From the NCBI RefSeq assembly GCF_003967015.1, contig NZ_AP017560.1:2914001-2978000 (forward strand): a stretch of DNA of 64,000 bases. The letters run 5' to 3'. This stretch comes from Pseudanabaena sp. ABRG5-3. GTDB lineage: Bacteria > Cyanobacteriota > Cyanobacteriia > Pseudanabaenales > Pseudanabaenaceae. The notes beneath the pieces were generated by a model, which did not search any database, was not told the DNA's origin, and worked only from the letters and a program-made list of their open reading frames with translations. The position numbers were made by a program, and so were the translations under genes. Of the stretch, positions 63,841 through 64,000 are shown in pieces (position 1 is the stretch's first letter; the number at the start of each line of letters is the position of its first letter).

Positions 63841-64000
63841 TTAGAAGGAGAATGTGGTACGGATTACACCAACAGTTGCTGTACCATTGGTACTTGCACT
63901 GTTTTGGTTGAATACGAAGAATACACCAGGAGTAATGCTGATGTTCTTAGAAACACGGAAGCGGTAGAAAGCTTCGAGGTGATAAGGAGTATCAGTGCTA
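63841..64000 (-). CDS. Outer-membrane porin (OprB/iron-uptake porin type), C-terminal part
   Basis: Partial: only the last 52 codons are in the window. Translation gives a run ending HLEAFYRFRVSKNISITPG, then VFFVFNQNSAS and the final VGVIRTTFSF. Alternating aromatic beta-strands and a terminal Phe are typical of the SLH-OprB porins that dominate the cyanobacterial outer membrane. The SLH domain and signal peptide would lie beyond base 64000. Confidence 0.85.
   Translation of the reverse strand, partial: STDTPYHLEAFYRFRVSKNISITPGVFFVFNQNSASTNGTATVGVIRTTFSF

Overview
The window is a stretch of cyanobacterial chromosome. The octamer GCGATCGC (HIP1), typical of cyanobacterial genomes, recurs on both strands in almost every gene. 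The gene content agrees: a CpcT-type phycobiliprotein lyase, a protein with a CpcD-type phycobilisome linker domain, a HEAT protein of the CpcE/NblB type, ferrochelatase with a C-terminal chlorophyll-binding segment, a plastid-type chorismate lyase, ADP-glucose pyrophosphorylase, and small families known mainly from cyanobacteria (DUF1825, DUF1830, DUF3119, DUF3134, DUF3727). Moderate G+C and AT-rich spacers full of hairpins suggest a filamentous or Pseudanabaena-like species, but that is inference.

Layout. 1-1857: 3' part of uvrC. 1882-9695: a five-gene minus-strand chemotaxis-like operon (PatA-type regulator, CheY, CheW, MCP, CheA hybrid) of the kind that controls type IV pilus motility and phototaxis. 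10299-12680: a TrkA/RCK potassium channel. 13087-18065: glmS, comF, a DUF1825 gene, an unknown gene and moeB-rhodanese. 18229-26540: LivM permease, a WD40 Ser/Thr kinase, an SLC13/ArsB-like transporter, an ABC exporter, a Rieske protein and glyA. 26679-31090: DUF2252, an exported protein with a thioredoxin-like stretch, and glgC. 31261-36347: KDPG aldolase, ruvX, DUF3727-mltG, a YqeG phosphatase, argF and coaD. 36462-41782: chorismate lyase, a YaaW-like protein, the CpcD-domain protein with a very long acidic tail, and hemH. 42715-49039: zinc ribbon, accC, a sugar-acid kinase, bcp, folP and a P-loop/DRTGG protein. 49071-55476: a minus-strand run of small and accessory genes (Trp-rich, DUF3134, ebfC, a PIN gene with an unknown partner, cpcT, M28 peptidase, orphan DUF2281, GNAT, a PD-(D/E)XK-like gene and Uma2). 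55638-63737: lpdA, membrane proteins, hom, DUF1830, an FGGY kinase, DUF3119 and a HEAT protein. 63841-64000: the C-terminus of an outer-membrane porin.

Most genes are housekeeping and stand in short transcription units. Two things stand out beyond them. First, the spacers are packed with near-perfect hairpins (arms about 12-23 bp, loops usually 3 nt) and at least three families of small non-coding mobile repeats. Family A (about 145 bp, two copies) has terminal inverted repeats and direct flanking duplications. Family B (102 bp, two good copies plus one decayed) has conserved ends around different palindromic cores. Family C is a single 161-bp copy. One family A copy supplies the stop codon of accC, so the accC frame runs through its own terminator hairpin. 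Second, several genes or arrangements look unusual: the CpcD-domain protein with an acidic tail of about 400 residues, the PIN gene overlapping a 238-residue unknown, the PD-(D/E)XK-like gene overlapping Uma2, a decaying triplicated gene 3' end near 60 kb, and an orphan terminator with an upstream TATAAT at 42067-42390 that may mark a small RNA.

I saw no rRNA, tRNA, CRISPR array, intact insertion sequence or prophage. All family assignments come from reading the sequence and were not checked by database search.
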